Shown here: piece after piece, positions 44,430 through 57,395 of the stretch | How positions within the stretch are numbered: the stretch's first letter is position 1 | Layout: each line of letters starts with the position of its first letter | NCBI GenBank assembly: GCA_011799875.1 | Contig: CM022303.1 | Coordinates: 544,637,632-544,701,631 of the forward strand | Direction of reading: 5' to 3' | DNA: 64,000 nucleotides | From: Thinopyrum elongatum | Lineage: Eukaryota > Streptophyta > Magnoliopsida > Poales > Poaceae | Translations under genes and position numbers: made by a program | The notes under the pieces: model-generated | What the model was told of the DNA's origin: nothing | Seen by the model: only the letters and a program-made list of their open reading frames with translations | Database searches by the model: none

Positions 44430-46476
44430 TTACCAAGCTAGGCCAAAAAGTCTAAGCTTGGGGGAGTACGTATTTCCACCGACATTACATTCATGTTCAC
44501 ACATTTCATTCCAGTTGTCGGTGTCCACACTTTTTCATTGTATTATCCATGCTAGATTTATTTTCTCGCTTTCTTCTTGTGTGTTTGAAAAACTTTAAGA
44601 AAACCCAAAAAGATTTCCTTGTTCTTCTTTTGCTTGTTGGGAGCTCTCCCGTGTAAATAGTTTTTCTCATTTTTGTTTTTCTCTTTAATTTGCTTTCTTC
44701 AAAAAAACTAAAAACTCCAAAAATATTTCAGTGTGTTTCTCTGAATTTCTCTTCCTTTTATTGAGTCGTACCGAGGAGAAGACCACGATGAAATTGTTGA
44801 GTGGCTCTCATATGCATTGATATTGATCTAATAAATAGCCCATATTACCTTGTCTTCTCCTTTTTGAATAAAATGTTTGCAGATTCCAGCTTAGTCCACG
44901 GCACTCTTGCACTATTATTATTTTCATATCATTCGGTTGTGCAAGTGAAAGGCAATAATGACGATATTTGATGAATTAGCTGTGGCAGAGAGAAACGGGT
45001 ACGAACTCAAGTTGTTCTGTATTTGTAAATATGTTTAACCTAGTATCCATGATTTAGCCTATTATGATCAAACATGTTTGCAATGACAATTAGAGATTAT
45101 AGTTTCTCATGCCATGCTTAAGTAGTTAGGAGTGGATAATGATTTATCTTGGATGTCAACATGCATTAAAATGATTGTGATGTGGTATGATGATATGTTA
45201 TCCTCCTCTGAATGTTTCAAGTCGCTTGACTTGGCACATGTTCATGCATGTAGTTGAATCAAAACCAACATAGCCTCTATAATATTTATGTTCATGGTGT
45301 TCATATCCTACTCATGCTAGTATCCAATGTTACTTATGCATAATGCATGTTCATGACCATTTTCGCTCTCTAGCTGGCCGCTTCTCAACCTATTTGCTAG
45401 CCTTCGCCTGTACTAAGCGGGAATACCGCTTGTGCATCAAAATCCTAAAACCCAAGTTATTCCAGATGAGTCCACCATATATCTACCTATATGCGGTATT
45501 ACCCTGCCGTTCTAAGTAAATTTGCATGTGCCACCTCTCAAAACTTCAAATAAACATCCGTTTTTGTGTGCCTGGATTGTTCATAGAGCGACAGGAGGTA
45601 GTCGGTATCTTCCATGCTAAGTGTGTTATTCTCATGATGAGTGTTTATTCACTCGTCCTTGCACGAGAGGGGCGGTAATAGGGATTCCCAGTCCTGAAAT
45701 AAAAAATTGCAAATAATTAAACAAAACTCCCCCAGGAATGATGTTGGTATGGATGGTACCCGTGGATTCGGCTAGCCGTGGAGTGTGTTTGTTGGTGGAG
45801 GGGGAGTAAACCTTTACTTTTATCGCTTGGGAACCGCCACTAATGTGTTTAGCATGGAAGATATCGATAACTAATGGTCGCAAAGTAAACAGGAAGGGTG
45901 CATTTCTCAAAATTTCATTTATCTCTGTTTTAAAAATCTGAGCTCTGGCACCGCTGCAAATCACTGCTTCCCTCTGCGAAGGGACTATCTATTTAATTTT
46001 ATGTTGTTTCATCACCTTCTCAAATAAGCGCCAGATCTGAGAGCACTATTGTCATCCTCATGCATTGTGTATAGCTAATGTTGGATGCATCATGACTGGA
46101 TCTTTTCTACCATGAATTACAATGTTTAGTCGCTGCTTGAACTTTGGAGGTGCTCTGCATTTATGTTTTGCGGTCTCAGAAAGGGCTAGTGAGATACCAC
46201 TGTTGTCATATTATATCATGATTGTTTTGACAAAGTGTTGTCATTTGAGATATTTTATTATTGCTCGCTAGTTGCTTATGCCATTGATATGAGTTAATAT
46301 AATTTTTAAGAGTTATTGTTGACATGGTTAGTTATAATCTTTGCTTAAAACCTGGGTGCTACTTAAGCTTATTTATGTAAACAAGAACAAAAGAGTTCGT
46401 ACAAGTTTTTCTTTTTCACTTTCAGTTTATCAACTGAATTGCTTGAGGACAAGCAACGGTTTAAGCTTGGGGGAGT
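44430..46476 (+). other. 3' noncoding internal region of copy 2, with polypurine tract
   Basis: It is complete here and so shows what F removed from copy 1 (44575-45280). Shared blocks lie at 45388-45535, 45735-45785 and 45964-45986. The short frames do not agree between copies. The purine tract aagcttgggggagt precedes the LTR at 46477. Confidence 0.75.
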
Positions 46477-47893
46477 TGATACGTCTCCGGCGTATCTACT
46501 TTTCCTAACGCTTTTGCTCTTGTTTTGGACTCTAATTTGCATGATTTGAATGAAACTAATCCGGACTGACGCTGTTTTTAGCAGAACTACGATGGTGTCA
46601 TTTTTGTGCAAAAATAAAAGTTCTCGCAATGGAACGAAACTTTTTGGAGAATTTTTATGGAATAAAAGAAAAATACTAGAGCCAAGAAACACCGGAGGGG
46701 GGCCCCTGGGTGAGCACAACCCACCAGGGCGCACCACCCCCCCTCCAGGCGTGCCCAGGTGGGTTGTGCCCACCTGGTGGCCCCGCAGACGCTGACTCCG
46801 ACTCTATAAAATCCTATTTTTGGAGAAAAAAAATCAAGGAGAAAGAATTATCGCGTTTCACGATACGGAGCCGCCGCCACCTCCTGTTCTTTATCGGGAG
46901 GCCAGATCTAGAGCCCGTTTGGGGCTCCGGAGAGGGGGATCTCCGATCTTCGTCATCACCAACCCTTCTCCATCGCCAATACCATGATGCTCCCCACCGG
47001 GAGTGAGTAATTCCTTTGTAGGCTCGCTGGTCGGTGAGGAGTTGGATGAGATTCATCATGTAATCGAGTTAGTTTATTTAGGGATTGATCCCTAGTATCC
47101 ATTATGTTCTGACATTGATGTTGTTATGACTTTGCCATGCTTAATGCTTGTCACTTTGGGCCCGGGTGCCATGATTTCAGATCTAAAGCATTTAGGTTAT
47201 CACCATTATATCTATGTTCTAGATCCGATCTTGCAAGTCATATTCACCTATTACGTGTTATGATCCGTAAACCCCGGTGTGACAGTAATCATGATACTTT
47301 TCGGTGATGACCGTAGTTTGAGGAGTTCATGTATTCACTATCTGTTAAAGCTTTGTTCTGGTTCTCTATTAAAAGGAGGCCTTAATATCCCTTAGTTTCC
47401 TTATGTACCCCGCTACCATGGGAGGGTAGGACAAAAGATGTCATGCAAGTTCTTTCCATAAGCACGTGTGACTTTTTACGGAATACATGCGTACATTATA
47501 TTTATGAACTGGAGCTAGTGCCGTATCGCCCTAGGTTATGACTGTTATATGATGAATATCATCCAACGAATTCACCGATCCAATGCCTACGAATTTTCCA
47601 TATATTGTTCTTGCTAAGTTACTACTGCTGCTGTTACTATTACACTTGTTACAAAATCATTGCTATCACTATTACCGTTGCCGCTACTATTATCACTGCT
47701 ATCAAAACTATCATATTACTGCGCTACTGATCATATTGCTGTAGATAATTAATCTCCAGGTGTGGTTGAATTGACAACTCAGCTGCTAATACTTACAAGT
47801 ATTCTTTGGCTCCCCATGTGTCGAATCTAGAAATTTGAGTTGAATACTCTACCCTCGAAAACTGTTGCGATCCCCTATACTTGTGGGTTATCA
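46477..47893 (+). repeat. 3' LTR of family C copy 2 (LTR2)
   Basis: It is 1417 bp from TGATACGTCTCC to TTATCA. The inverted repeat is at 46715-46768 and TATAAAA at 46805-46811. It is intact. The following five bases (cgtgc, 47894-47898) would be the target duplication; its partner should lie left of the window. Confidence 0.87.
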
Positions 47894-50687
47894 CGTGCCC
47901 TTTGCCCCTTGTGCTTGCCGCTGCGTGCGCTCGCCGTCGCTGTCGCCCGCCCCTCCTGCTTGCTGCCTCTGCTACTGGCCGCTGCCGCCTCCCTGCTACG
48001 GCTCCACCCCGCGCCGCCTTCAGCCGCTGTCGCCCTCGTAGCTCGCCGTCGCGCCCATAGCTGCTGCCACCGCCATTTGTCATCGCCGGCGCCGACTCAG
48101 GCCATCTCCGGCCACCCCGCGGCCACCATCCGAAGCACGAGATCCTCAGCTGCCCAACGGTGCCACCCACGCCTCTTATCGCCACCGGAAATGGCCGGAC
48201 GGCCAACTCTGGCGCGTTCGGCCTCGCCGGCGTTAACCAACTGATGTGGCCATCATTAGCCACTAGTTAGACTCCCCTAATTAAGCCCCATAGTGCATGA
48301 CAGCCGGGCCCCGCAAGGATTAGTTAGAGCTAATAAAAATTGTTAGTTTAGTTAAATAAACCGTGGGGGCCCATGCGTCAGAATTGACCCCGCTCAGTCC
48401 ACGTTGACTGGGCCCACAAGTCAGTGGCTGAGACCAACTGACAGGTGGCCCCCATGGCCCCTGTTGACCAGTCGACAGTCAACTCTGTTGACTGCTGACT
48501 GGACCAAAATGGGCCCCTCCTGGACCCACCTATCAGCATAATAGGCTAGCTGCCTCTATGTATAAAAAGGTAATACACTGTTTAAATTTTGAATTAAATT
48601 AATTCCAGAAATTTCAGAAAATGTTTAAAACTTAGAAAATTAATATAAAATAATCCGTAACTCAGATGAAAAAGTTTTATATATGAAAGTTGCTCAAAAA
48701 ATCCAACGAATCCGAGTACGCGGTCCGTTCATCTGTCAAATGCCCCTAGCATGCTGAACATGGAACCGTCCCCTCTCTTTCATCTGTCTGAAATCCCTCT
48801 AACGCCGGGAAAACATCCCCGGATGTTTTCCCACTTCGTCTGCAACATCTAGTACTGTGTTAGGTCAACCCTAGCTCTGCATATTGTCATGTCATGCTTA
48901 GTGATGCATCTGTTTGCACTGTATTTACTGTTTCTTCCCCCCTCTTCTCTCCGATAGACCCCGAGACTGATGCTGCCCCTGCAATCGACTACGTCATCGA
49001 TGACCCTTCTTCCTTTTCAGCTGAGCTTCTAGGCAAGCAAACCCCCCTTGATCATTCCGATATCGCCCATTTCTTTCCCTCTCATGCTTGCATTAGAACT
49101 GCTACTGTTTTTGTATGATCCTATTCTGATGCATAGCCTGTTTTTGTTACCTGCTTTCATACCTTACCTGCTTATCCTAAACTGCTTAGTTTAGGTTGGT
49201 TAGTGATCCACCAGAGACCCCTCACCTTGTCCCAGTTGCCCCCGCTTGATGACCGATGACTCGATCAACAAGATCGATATCCAAAGCCCGACACATCACA
49301 TCACACCCCCTTAGTTGTATGACACTCCAGGGTTACTATCGAGTGCCGAGGGTGATACCTCATATAGCACTTCTGATGTTAACTCTGTAGTGTAGTTAAT
49401 CGGTCATGGTCATCAAGGGTGATTCCTCCTTCACCACTCCCAATAACGACTATGTCGTGCAACCCCTCATGTGTGGACCATCGAGGGTGATTCCTCCAAG
49501 TCCACCTTGATGGTTACATCGAGTGGGAATCCATCGAGGGTGATTCCTTGGGTTTCCCCCTTGCTGTTTTGGACACACGGTTATTTTGACTTTATCATAG
49601 AACCATGACTGAAGTTGGGTCGGACCCGAGGGGTACCCACGAGAGAAATGATGGAGTCGGGTTGACCGTGAGTGTACCCGCGAGTTGATGTGTAGTCAGG
49701 TTGATCTGGAGGATACCCGCGAGTTTTCCATGCGGCACGGCTGGGCATTCTTAGCCCTTGCCGCAAGTCCATGAGATGGGGCGACGGGACCACATATCGT
49801 GGATCATTGACCGTTACCGCACGCTCCCAAGACACTAACGATTTGGATATGTGATCCGAGTAGGCCTCTGGCCTTTTTCGCACTCACCACCACGCGGGAA
49901 TATGTATGGGCACTCTGCTTCATATGTATCAGCCGAACGCTCTTCGGACGTCAGCAATGGAGCGGCACGCGCCCGGGTTGGACTGCGTAAAGCACCCTCC
50001 TTTGTAATGGAGGTTGCCAGGTCTGCTCACCGGCCGCCCACGCAACATGCAGGTGTGCAACGGGCGATGGGCCCAAGACCCCTGCGCGCATAGGATTTAG
50101 ACCGGTGTGCTGACCTCTCTGTTGGGCCTAGGTAGGGCTGCGACGTGTTGATCTTCTGAGGTCGGGCATGACCCAGGAAAGTGTGTCCGGCTAGAGTGAT
50201 CGAGCGTGTTGGGTAATGTGGTGCACCCCTGCAGGGAAGTTAATCTATTCGAATAGCCATGTCCACGGTAACAAGATGACTTGGAGTTGTATTCTGATCT
50301 TTACAACTAGAATTGGATACTGAGATGTGGAATGGATATGATGGCTCTAGGATTGCTTTCTCGCAGGGAGTCGAGAAAGGATCCCTGGGCGTTAATGCTA
50401 CAACATGCTTGCTTAATAAAATGCTATTATGTACTCTTCTAAATGCTGCAAGATGGTGGCTTCAAGAAGATGCTAGTCTTTGATAGGCTAAGCTTTCCCC
50501 TCTATTCTGGCATTCTGCAGTATAGTCCACATATACGGCCCCTTCCTTTTGATACCAGTGCATATGTAGTGTAGATCCTTGCTTGCGAGTACTTTGGATG
50601 CGTATTCACGGTTGCTTTGTCCCCTTTTTCCACCTCTTTCCATTCTTCTCGGATGCTGCAACCAGATGGTGGAGCCCAGGAGCCAGA
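47894..50687 (-). mobile_element. Internal part of a Gypsy-type LTR (fragment G), minus strand
   Basis: In reverse complement, 50440-50680 matches 63690-63990 of fragment H, and 48240-48750 matches 1-430 of fragment I. All three therefore belong to one LTR family and G runs on the minus strand. Its first few hundred bases are missing at the right, where a BARE1/Angela LTR begins, and its end is missing at the left, where LTR2 begins. The GC-rich part at 47895-48240 has open frames on both strands, which I take as composition. No gene is credible. Confidence 0.72.
49340..49555. repeat. atcgagggtgattcctc motif repeated in fragment G
   Basis: Versions occur near 49355, 49418, 49479 and 49528 with variable spacing. 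The motif lies inside the LTR and its role is unknown. Confidence 0.6.
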
Positions 50688-51330
50688 TGTTGGAAATATG
50701 CCCTAGAGGCAATAATAAAGTGGTTATTATTATATTTCCTTGTTCATGATAATCGTTTATTATCCATGCTATAATTGTATTGACCGGAAACTCAAATGCA
50801 TGTGTGGATACATAGACAACAACATGTCCCTAGTAAGCCTCTACTAGACTAGCTCGTTGATCAAAGATGGCTATGGTTTCCTAGCCATAGACATGAGTTG
50901 TCATTTGATAATGGTATCACATCATTAGGAGAATGATGTGATGGACAAGACCCAAACTATAAACGTAGCATATGATCGTGTCAAGTTTATTGCTATTGTT
51001 TTCTACATGTCAAGTATATGTTCCTATGACCATGAGATCACGCAACTCACTGACACCAGAGGAGTGCCTTGTGTGTACCAAATGTCGCAACATAACTGGG
51101 TGACTATAAAGGTGCTCTACAGGTATCTCCGAGGGTGTCTGTTGAGTTGGCATGGATCAAGACTGGGATTTGTCACTCCGTGTGACGGAGAGGTATCTCT
51201 GGGCCCCCTCGGTAATACAACATCACAATGAGCTTGCAATCAATGTGACTAAAGAGTTAGCCACGGGATCTTGTATTATGGAACAAGTAAAGAGACTTGC
51301 CGGTAACGAGATTGAACTAGGTATGGTGAT
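50688..51330 (+). mobile_element. 5' part of a BARE1/Angela-type Copia LTR
   Basis: It starts TGTTGGAAATATGCCC, the well-known start of BARE1/Angela/WIS LTRs, and keeps later landmarks such as ctagactagctcgttgatcaa. After 643 bp it is cut by LTR3 of copy 3. The preceding bases ccaga (50683-50687) are the likely left target duplication. The remainder should lie beyond copy 3, outside the window. Confidence 0.88.
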
Positions 51331-52743
51331 TGATACGTCTTCATCGTATCTACTTCTCCTAACGCTTTTACTCTTGTTTTGGACTCTAATTTGCATGATT
51401 TGAATGAAACTAACCCGGACTGACGTTGTTTTTAGCAGAACTACCATGGTGTTGTTTTTGTGCAGAAATAAAAGTTCTCGGAATGGAACGAAAGTTTTTG
51501 GAGAATTTTTATACAATAAAAGAAAAATTCTGGAGCCAAGAACCACCGGAGGGGGGTCCCTAGGGGAGCACAACCCACCAGGGCGCACCCCCTCCTGGCG
51601 CGCCCAGGTGGGTTGTGCCCACCTGGTGGCCCCACTGACCCTATCTCCGACGCTATAAAAACCTATTTTTCAGAGAGAAAAATCAGGGAGAAAGAATTAT
51701 CACGTTTCACGAGACTGAGCCGCCGCCACCTCCTGTTCTTCATCGGGAGGCCAAATCTGGAGTCCGTTTGGGGCTCCGAAGAGGGGGATCTTTGATCCTC
51801 GTCATCACCAACCCTTCTCCTTCGCCAATTCCATGATGCTCCCCACCAGGAGTGAGTAATTACTTCGTAGGCTCGCTGGTCAGTGAGGGACTTGGATGAG
51901 ATTCATCATGTAATCGAGTTAGTTTTGTTAGGGCTTGATCCCTAGTATCCATTATGTTTTGAGATTGATGTTGCTATGACTTTGCCAAGCTTAATGCTTG
52001 TCACTTTGGGCCCGGGTGCCATGATTTCAGATCTAAACTGTTTATGTTATCACCATTATGTCTATGTTCTAGATCCGATCTTGCAAGTTATAGTCACCTA
52101 TTACGTGTTATGATCCATAAACCCCGGAGTGACAGTATTCGGGATACTTTCCGGTGATGACCGTTGTTTGAGGAGTTCTTGTATTCACTGTGTGCTAATG
52201 CTTTGTTCTAGTTCTCTATTAAAAGGAGGCCTTAATATCCCTTAGTTTCCTTATGGACCCCGCTGCCACGGGACGGTAGGACAAAAGATGTCATGCAAGT
52301 TCTTTCCATAAGCATGTATGACTATTTACGGAATACATGCCTACATTATATTTATGAACTGGAGCTAGTTTTGTATCGCCCTAGGTTATGACTGTTATAT
52401 GATGAATATCATCCAACAAATTCACCGATCCAATGCCTATGAATTTTCCACATATTGTTTCTGCTAAGTTACTATTGCTATTTCTACTGTTACAACTGCT
52501 ACAAAATCATTGTTATCATTGTTACCGTTACCGCTACTGTTACTACTACTATCAAAACTATCATATTACTTTGCTACTGATCATCTTGCTGCAGATAATT
52601 AATCTCCAGGTGTGGTTGAATTGACAACTCAGCTGCTAATACTTGCAAATATTCTTTGGCTTCCCTTGTGTCGAATCTATAAATTTGGGTCGAATACTCT
52701 ACCCTCGAAAACTGTTGCGATCCCCTATACTTGTGGGTTATCA
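51331..52743 (+). repeat. 5' LTR of family C copy 3 (LTR3)
   Basis: It is 1413 bp, from TGATACGTCTTC to TTATCA. The inverted repeat is at 51569-51617 and TATAAAA at 51654-51660. The second half carries short triplet-like runs of tac, act and tgct near 52465-52560. Confidence 0.88.
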
Positions 52744-52754
52744 AGACCTTTTTC

Positions 52755-52772
52755 TGGCGGCGTTGCCGGGGA
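52755..52772 (+). other. Primer binding site of family C copy 3
   Basis: TGGCGGCGTTGCCGGGGA lies 11 bases after the LTR and matches the tRNA-Asp-type site (TGGCGCCGTTGCCGGGG) except for one base. Confidence 0.82.
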
Positions 52773-52821
52773 GCATAGCTATATTTGTTGAGTCACTTGG
52801 GATTATTATCTATTTATCACT

Positions 52822-55592
52822 ATGAAGAATCTGAAGGATACAAAAACCAAGATCATTCCCTCTAGGACAAGGGGAGGTAAGGAACTTCCATCACACTCTG
52901 CACTTGATTCAACTTCTGTTTTGAGTAGACTTGCAACACCACCACATGCTATTAATCATGATATGTCACAAGTTATTGATGATGCTGCTTCTATGAATGC
53001 TACTCATGATGATGCTAGTACCTTTCTTGATGATGGTGTGCTACTAGGTGATTTTCTTGATGAACAAATTGCTAGAGCTAAAGATATTGAGAATGCTGAA
53101 ACTGACGAAATGCCTGAAACTAAAAATCTTGAAACACCTATTAGACCTAGCTCTCCTAGATATGAATTGCCTAAGGTACCTGAAGGTTATGTTATGGATC
53201 AGGAGACAGCTAGAGATTTTCTTGCTTGCAATGATAGAGATGATCTTAAGAAATTATTATGCAAACTGAAAGAGAAATATTTGAATGCCAGAATGAAATG
53301 TGATCCTAAGTTTGCTACTTCACCTATCTTTATTGATGATAAGGATTACGAATTCTCTGTCGACCCAGAGTTAATTACTTTGGTTGAATCTGATCCTTTC
53401 CATGGTTATGAAACTAAAACTATTGTGGCACACCTTACTAAATTGAATGATATAGCTACCCTATTTGCTCATGATGAGAAGATTCGCTATTACTATATTC
53501 TCAAATTATTTCTGTTCTCATTAAAGGGTGATGCTAAGATATGGTACAATACTCTTGCTCCTAGTTGTGTGCATAGTCCCCAGGATATGATTTATTATTT
53601 CTCTGAAAAATATTTTCCTGCTCATAAGAAACAAGCTGCCTTACAGGAAATATTTAACTTTGTGCAAATTGAAGAAGAGAGTCTCCCACAAGCTTGGGGG
53701 AGGCTTCTCCAATTGCTTAATGCTTTACCTGATCATCCTCTTAAGAAAAATGAACTACTTGATATCTTCTATAATGGACTAACCGATGCTTCTAGGGACT
53801 TCCTAGATAGTTGTGCTGGTTGTGTTTTCAGGGAACGAACTATTGAACAAGCTGAGGAATTATTGAATAACATATTGAAAAATTATGATGATTGGACTCT
53901 TCCTAAACCACCGCTTAAGTCCACTCCGAAGAAGAGAGGTATCTTATATCTCAGTCCGGAAGATATGCAAGAAGCAAAGGAATCTATGAAGGAAAAAGGT
54001 ATTAAAGCAGAGGATGTTAAAAATTTACCTCCTATTGAAGAGATACATGGACTTGACACACCACAACCCAAGGTGGTAGAGGTAAACTCTTTAATGAAAT
54101 TTGATGCAAGGGATAATCCTTATAATATGCATCCTAGTCAATGCCTTTATGAATTTGATAATTATATTAGAAAGCAAGATCACTTCAATGAAAATGTTAT
54201 GAAACAATTGAAATATAATTCTGATATGATTGCTCGCTTGAGTGACTTGTTGTTTAGAATCTCCAATGATGTTAGAGGTGTAGGAAAACATGCCTCTATG
54301 GTTCAAACTCAACTAGAACAAGTTGCTAAATCTCAAAGAGAATTTCTTGATGAAATGAATAATAATATAAATGATTTTGTTGTTAGAGTAGCAATTAGAG
54401 GAGGTAAAATGACTCAGGAACCACTTTATCCTATAGGACACCCTAAAAGAATTGAACAAGACTCCCAAAGAATTAACACTGATGCACCTAGTCCTTGTAA
54501 AAAGAAGAAGAAAAGAAAAATGATAGGACTTTGCATTCTTCTAGTGAACTTGAGATAGAAAAACCTCCTGAAGATAATAATGATGTTTCAATTTCTGATG
54601 CTGAAACTCAATCTGGTAATGAACATTCACCTAGTGATAATGAAAAAGATAATGATGATGTTCATGAAGACACTTAACTAGACAATGATAAACAACCAGA
54701 CAATGATGTTGAAATAGAACCAGTTGTTGATCTTGATAACCCACAATCTAAAAATAAAATATATGATAAAAGAGATTTGTTGCTAGAAAACATGGAAGAG
54801 AAAGAGAACCATGGGTTCAAAAACCCATGCCCTTTCCACCTAAATCAACTAAGAAAAGATGATGAAGAATTTGAACGTTTTGCTGAAATGCTTAGGCCAG
54901 TCTTTTTGCGCACTCGCTTGACTGATATATTAAAGATGGCCCCTTATGCAAAATATATGAAAGACATCATCTCTAATATAAGAAAGATACCTGAAGCTGA
55001 AATCTCCACCATGCTTGCTAATTATTCTTTTAAGGATGGAGTACCTAAAAAACTTGGAGATCCGGGAATACCAACTATACCTTGCTCCATAAAAAGAAAT
55101 TATGTCAAAACTGCTTTGTGTGATTTAGGAGCTGGTGTTAGTGTTATGCCTTTCTCTTTATATAAAAGACTTGATTTGAATAAACTCACACCTAATGAAA
55201 TATCTCTGCAAATGGCTGACAAATCAACTGCCATACCTATCGGTATTTGTGAGGATTTGCCCGTTGTTGTTGCAAATGTTACTATCTTAACTGACTTTGT
55301 TATACTTGAGATGCCAGAGGACAACAACATGTCGATTATCCTTGGTAGACCCTTCTTGAATACTGCAGGGGCTGTTATTGATTGCAATAAAAGCAAGGTC
55401 ACTTTTCATATCAATGGTAATGAACATACTGTGCACTTTTCGAAGAAACAATTCCAGGTGAATGGTATTAATGTTATTGAAAAATCTCCGACACTCACTA
55501 TTGGAAGTTTTCAACAAGCTCTACCTACTGCCAAAAAGAAATATGAAATGCTTATTGTTGGGGACATGCATATCCTCGTTGAGGTAACTTAG
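52822..55592 (+). pseudogene. gag and protease-like segment, family C copy 3 (full length, two lesions)
   Basis: The frame opens at ATG 52822, 78 bases after the LTR. Residues ~220-335 resemble the Retrotrans_gag fold (FSLKGDAKIWYNTL, YFPAHKKQAALQEIFNF, ELLDIFYNGL). No CCHC zinc knuckle is visible. Residues ~440-480 look helical. A one-base deletion in the A-rich run near 54510 shifts the frame, and cac-tta-act at ~54673 adds a stop where copy 1 has cac-tca-acc. The original frame resumes to 55592 and includes LCDLGAGVSVMPFSLY (catalytic Asp in a DLGA version) and IILGRPFL. These are the capsid-type and protease parts; nothing of pol follows. Confidence 0.83.
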
Positions 55593-56136
55593 TGTTTTAC
55601 GAAAGTTCTTCGGTTTTATGCTAATCGAAAGTGGTTGTTAATAAGACTTGATCAACCTTATTAATGGATCATTTTTTAGAGGTATGAAGTTGATGAATTT
55701 AGTAAGCACAACTTTCTATTTCCAACGTTTGTTTTCTGTTTTTCTTAGTTAAATAAAATAAAATGCCATATTTTGTCTGTTTTCTGAATTTCCCTTGCAA
55801 CAAAAAATGACCCAAAAATAAAAGCTCTCAGAATGCCCTGAAAATTTAATATGATTTTTTTTCTGAATATTTAAAAAAAAATTATGCAAATAACAGCAGA
55901 GGGGGTGCAACAGGTGGGCACAACCCACCTGGGTGCGCCAGCAGCCCCAGGCGCGTCTTGGTGGGTTATGGTCCCCACGTGGGCCCCCTCACTTATCTCT
56001 TTAGCCCATGTCATCACCTACCTCCAGAAAAAATCACCATTGCTCTCTCCCTCGTGTTCTTGCTCTCAAACCCGCGGATTTCAATCTCTTTGCTCGAAGC
56101 TCCGTTTCCGAAACTGTTTTGGGGGATTGCTACTTG
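55593..56136 (+). promoter_or_regulatory. LTR-like block and leader before the third ORF, copy 3
   Basis: It has the same order as copies 1 and 2: the aaataaaagctctcagaatg stretch near 55816, the inverted repeat at 55919-55970, then the CT-rich leader and donor. No TATAAA is visible. Confidence 0.6.
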
Positions 56137-56356
56137 GTATGTGACTCCTCCGTTGGTCCAATTAGTTTTTGCTTTAGTGGATTATATTTTGAATAATTAG
56201 CTACTCTTTGTGCTGCTGTAGATGAGCTTGCATGTTGAATTCTTAGAGTTCTAAGTAGTTTGAATGCTCAATAGCCTCTATGCATCCCTATGAGTAGTTG
56301 CTATCAATCTTGTGAAGTTTTGTTGACAAAAATTTTGTGACTCAATTTTTTTTCAG
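56137..56356 (+). other. Predicted intron before the third ORF, copy 3
   Basis: GTATGT at 56137 and tttttttCAG ending at 56356 bound 220 bp, in line with the other copies. The ATG follows at 56373. Confidence 0.6.
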
Positions 56357-56372
56357 AAAATTGTACGCAAAT

Positions 56373-57395
56373 ATGATGAACTTCTTTGGAAGGAGTTCTT
56401 CGAGGCGGAGGTCCTCGGAGGCATCTTCCAGTAGGGGCTCAACCCGTCAATCTTATGTTGAACCAAGTGCAAGTTCAATACGGGATGCCACCACCAAATC
56501 ATGCTTATGGCCATGCAACGATTTCATGGTGGTGGCAGGTATTAAAGAAGAATTTGAGCAATATGTTCACAATGCCAAGCTCGGTTCCTACATTGTAGAT
56601 AAGTGCAACCAGTACCTCAGTCTCACATAATCATTTAATAAAGAGTTTAAATTTCATCCTCGTGAGTCTAGAGTTTCATTTAAACTTTATGACCGTTCAA
56701 TTACCATGTCTCTAGATGCGTTTAGTGGTGTGTGTAAAATTCCAATTTTGGGGTTTGTTGGACGAACCACCAAGGTCTGAGTTTGAGTTATTTTTAACTA
56801 GTCTTTGCTATGGTGAGAATAGAGGAGTGACGCAAGGTAGAATAAAAAGTATTCACTTCCCATCAATTCAATACTTTGCACTGTTTAATTGAAAATGCAT
56901 CGTAGGCAAACAAGACTGTAGTACACCTTGTGCTCCTGACTTGAGCCTTATACACACTGCTCTCACCGGTGCTAAATGTTATAACCTTGGAGTGATTGTT
57001 GCATGCAGATTGCAACACAATGCTGGTAGTGGATATTTTTATGGTGGGATTTATGCTTCATGTTTAGCAGAGGAGTTTGGTGTATCACTTTGGCCTAATG
57101 ATCCCATCCTTCCCACTCGGTACTTAGACTTTGAGGCCATGAAGCGCCATAAGTTCTTTAAGGGTGAAATCAATGATTATACATATAACCTATTGTTCAA
57201 TAAAAATTTCGTTGTGGACACCTTTTGCCTGCGCCTGCTCTCTTTGATTATCACAGCAAGGGAAGATATTATGTTCTTGAGAGTGAGGCCCGCGCACACA
57301 ACGCAGAGGTTGTGGCTGCTTGGCAGGCTGAGGAGGCTGCACCAAGAGCCTCCGTGAGCTATCACTCCGATTATTACACAGGCTACAGACGGTGA
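56373..57395 (+). pseudogene. Third ORF of family C, copy 3, broken
   Basis: It is collinear with the intact copy 1 ORF. Lesions include a stop at 56628-56630, an inserted base near 56743 (ccaattttgg against ccattttgg), a stop near 56888, and a missing base near 57223 that shifts the C-terminal reading. Residues between the lesions agree closely with copy 1. Confidence 0.78.

Larger units (their letters stand above)
24934..47893 (+). mobile_element. Family C Gypsy-like elements, copies 1 and 2 joined by a shared LTR
   Basis: The order is: copy 1 internal region (24934-31825), one LTR (31826-32822 plus 39629-39957), copy 2 internal region (39958-46476), LTR (46477-47893). Both internal regions hold gag, a protease-like segment, an LTR-like block, an intron and a third ORF. 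Neither encodes RT, RNase H or integrase, so the family is non-autonomous. Insertions inside are the CACTA element, F, D and a LINE. The right LTR ends in TTATCA at 47893 and meets old Gypsy LTR sequence (G). The 5' LTR of copy 1 is outside the window. Confidence 0.85.

Noticed and set aside
47793..48263. Overlapping ORFs on opposite strands
   Set aside because: Same GC-rich LTR family as the window start; composition explains the open frames.
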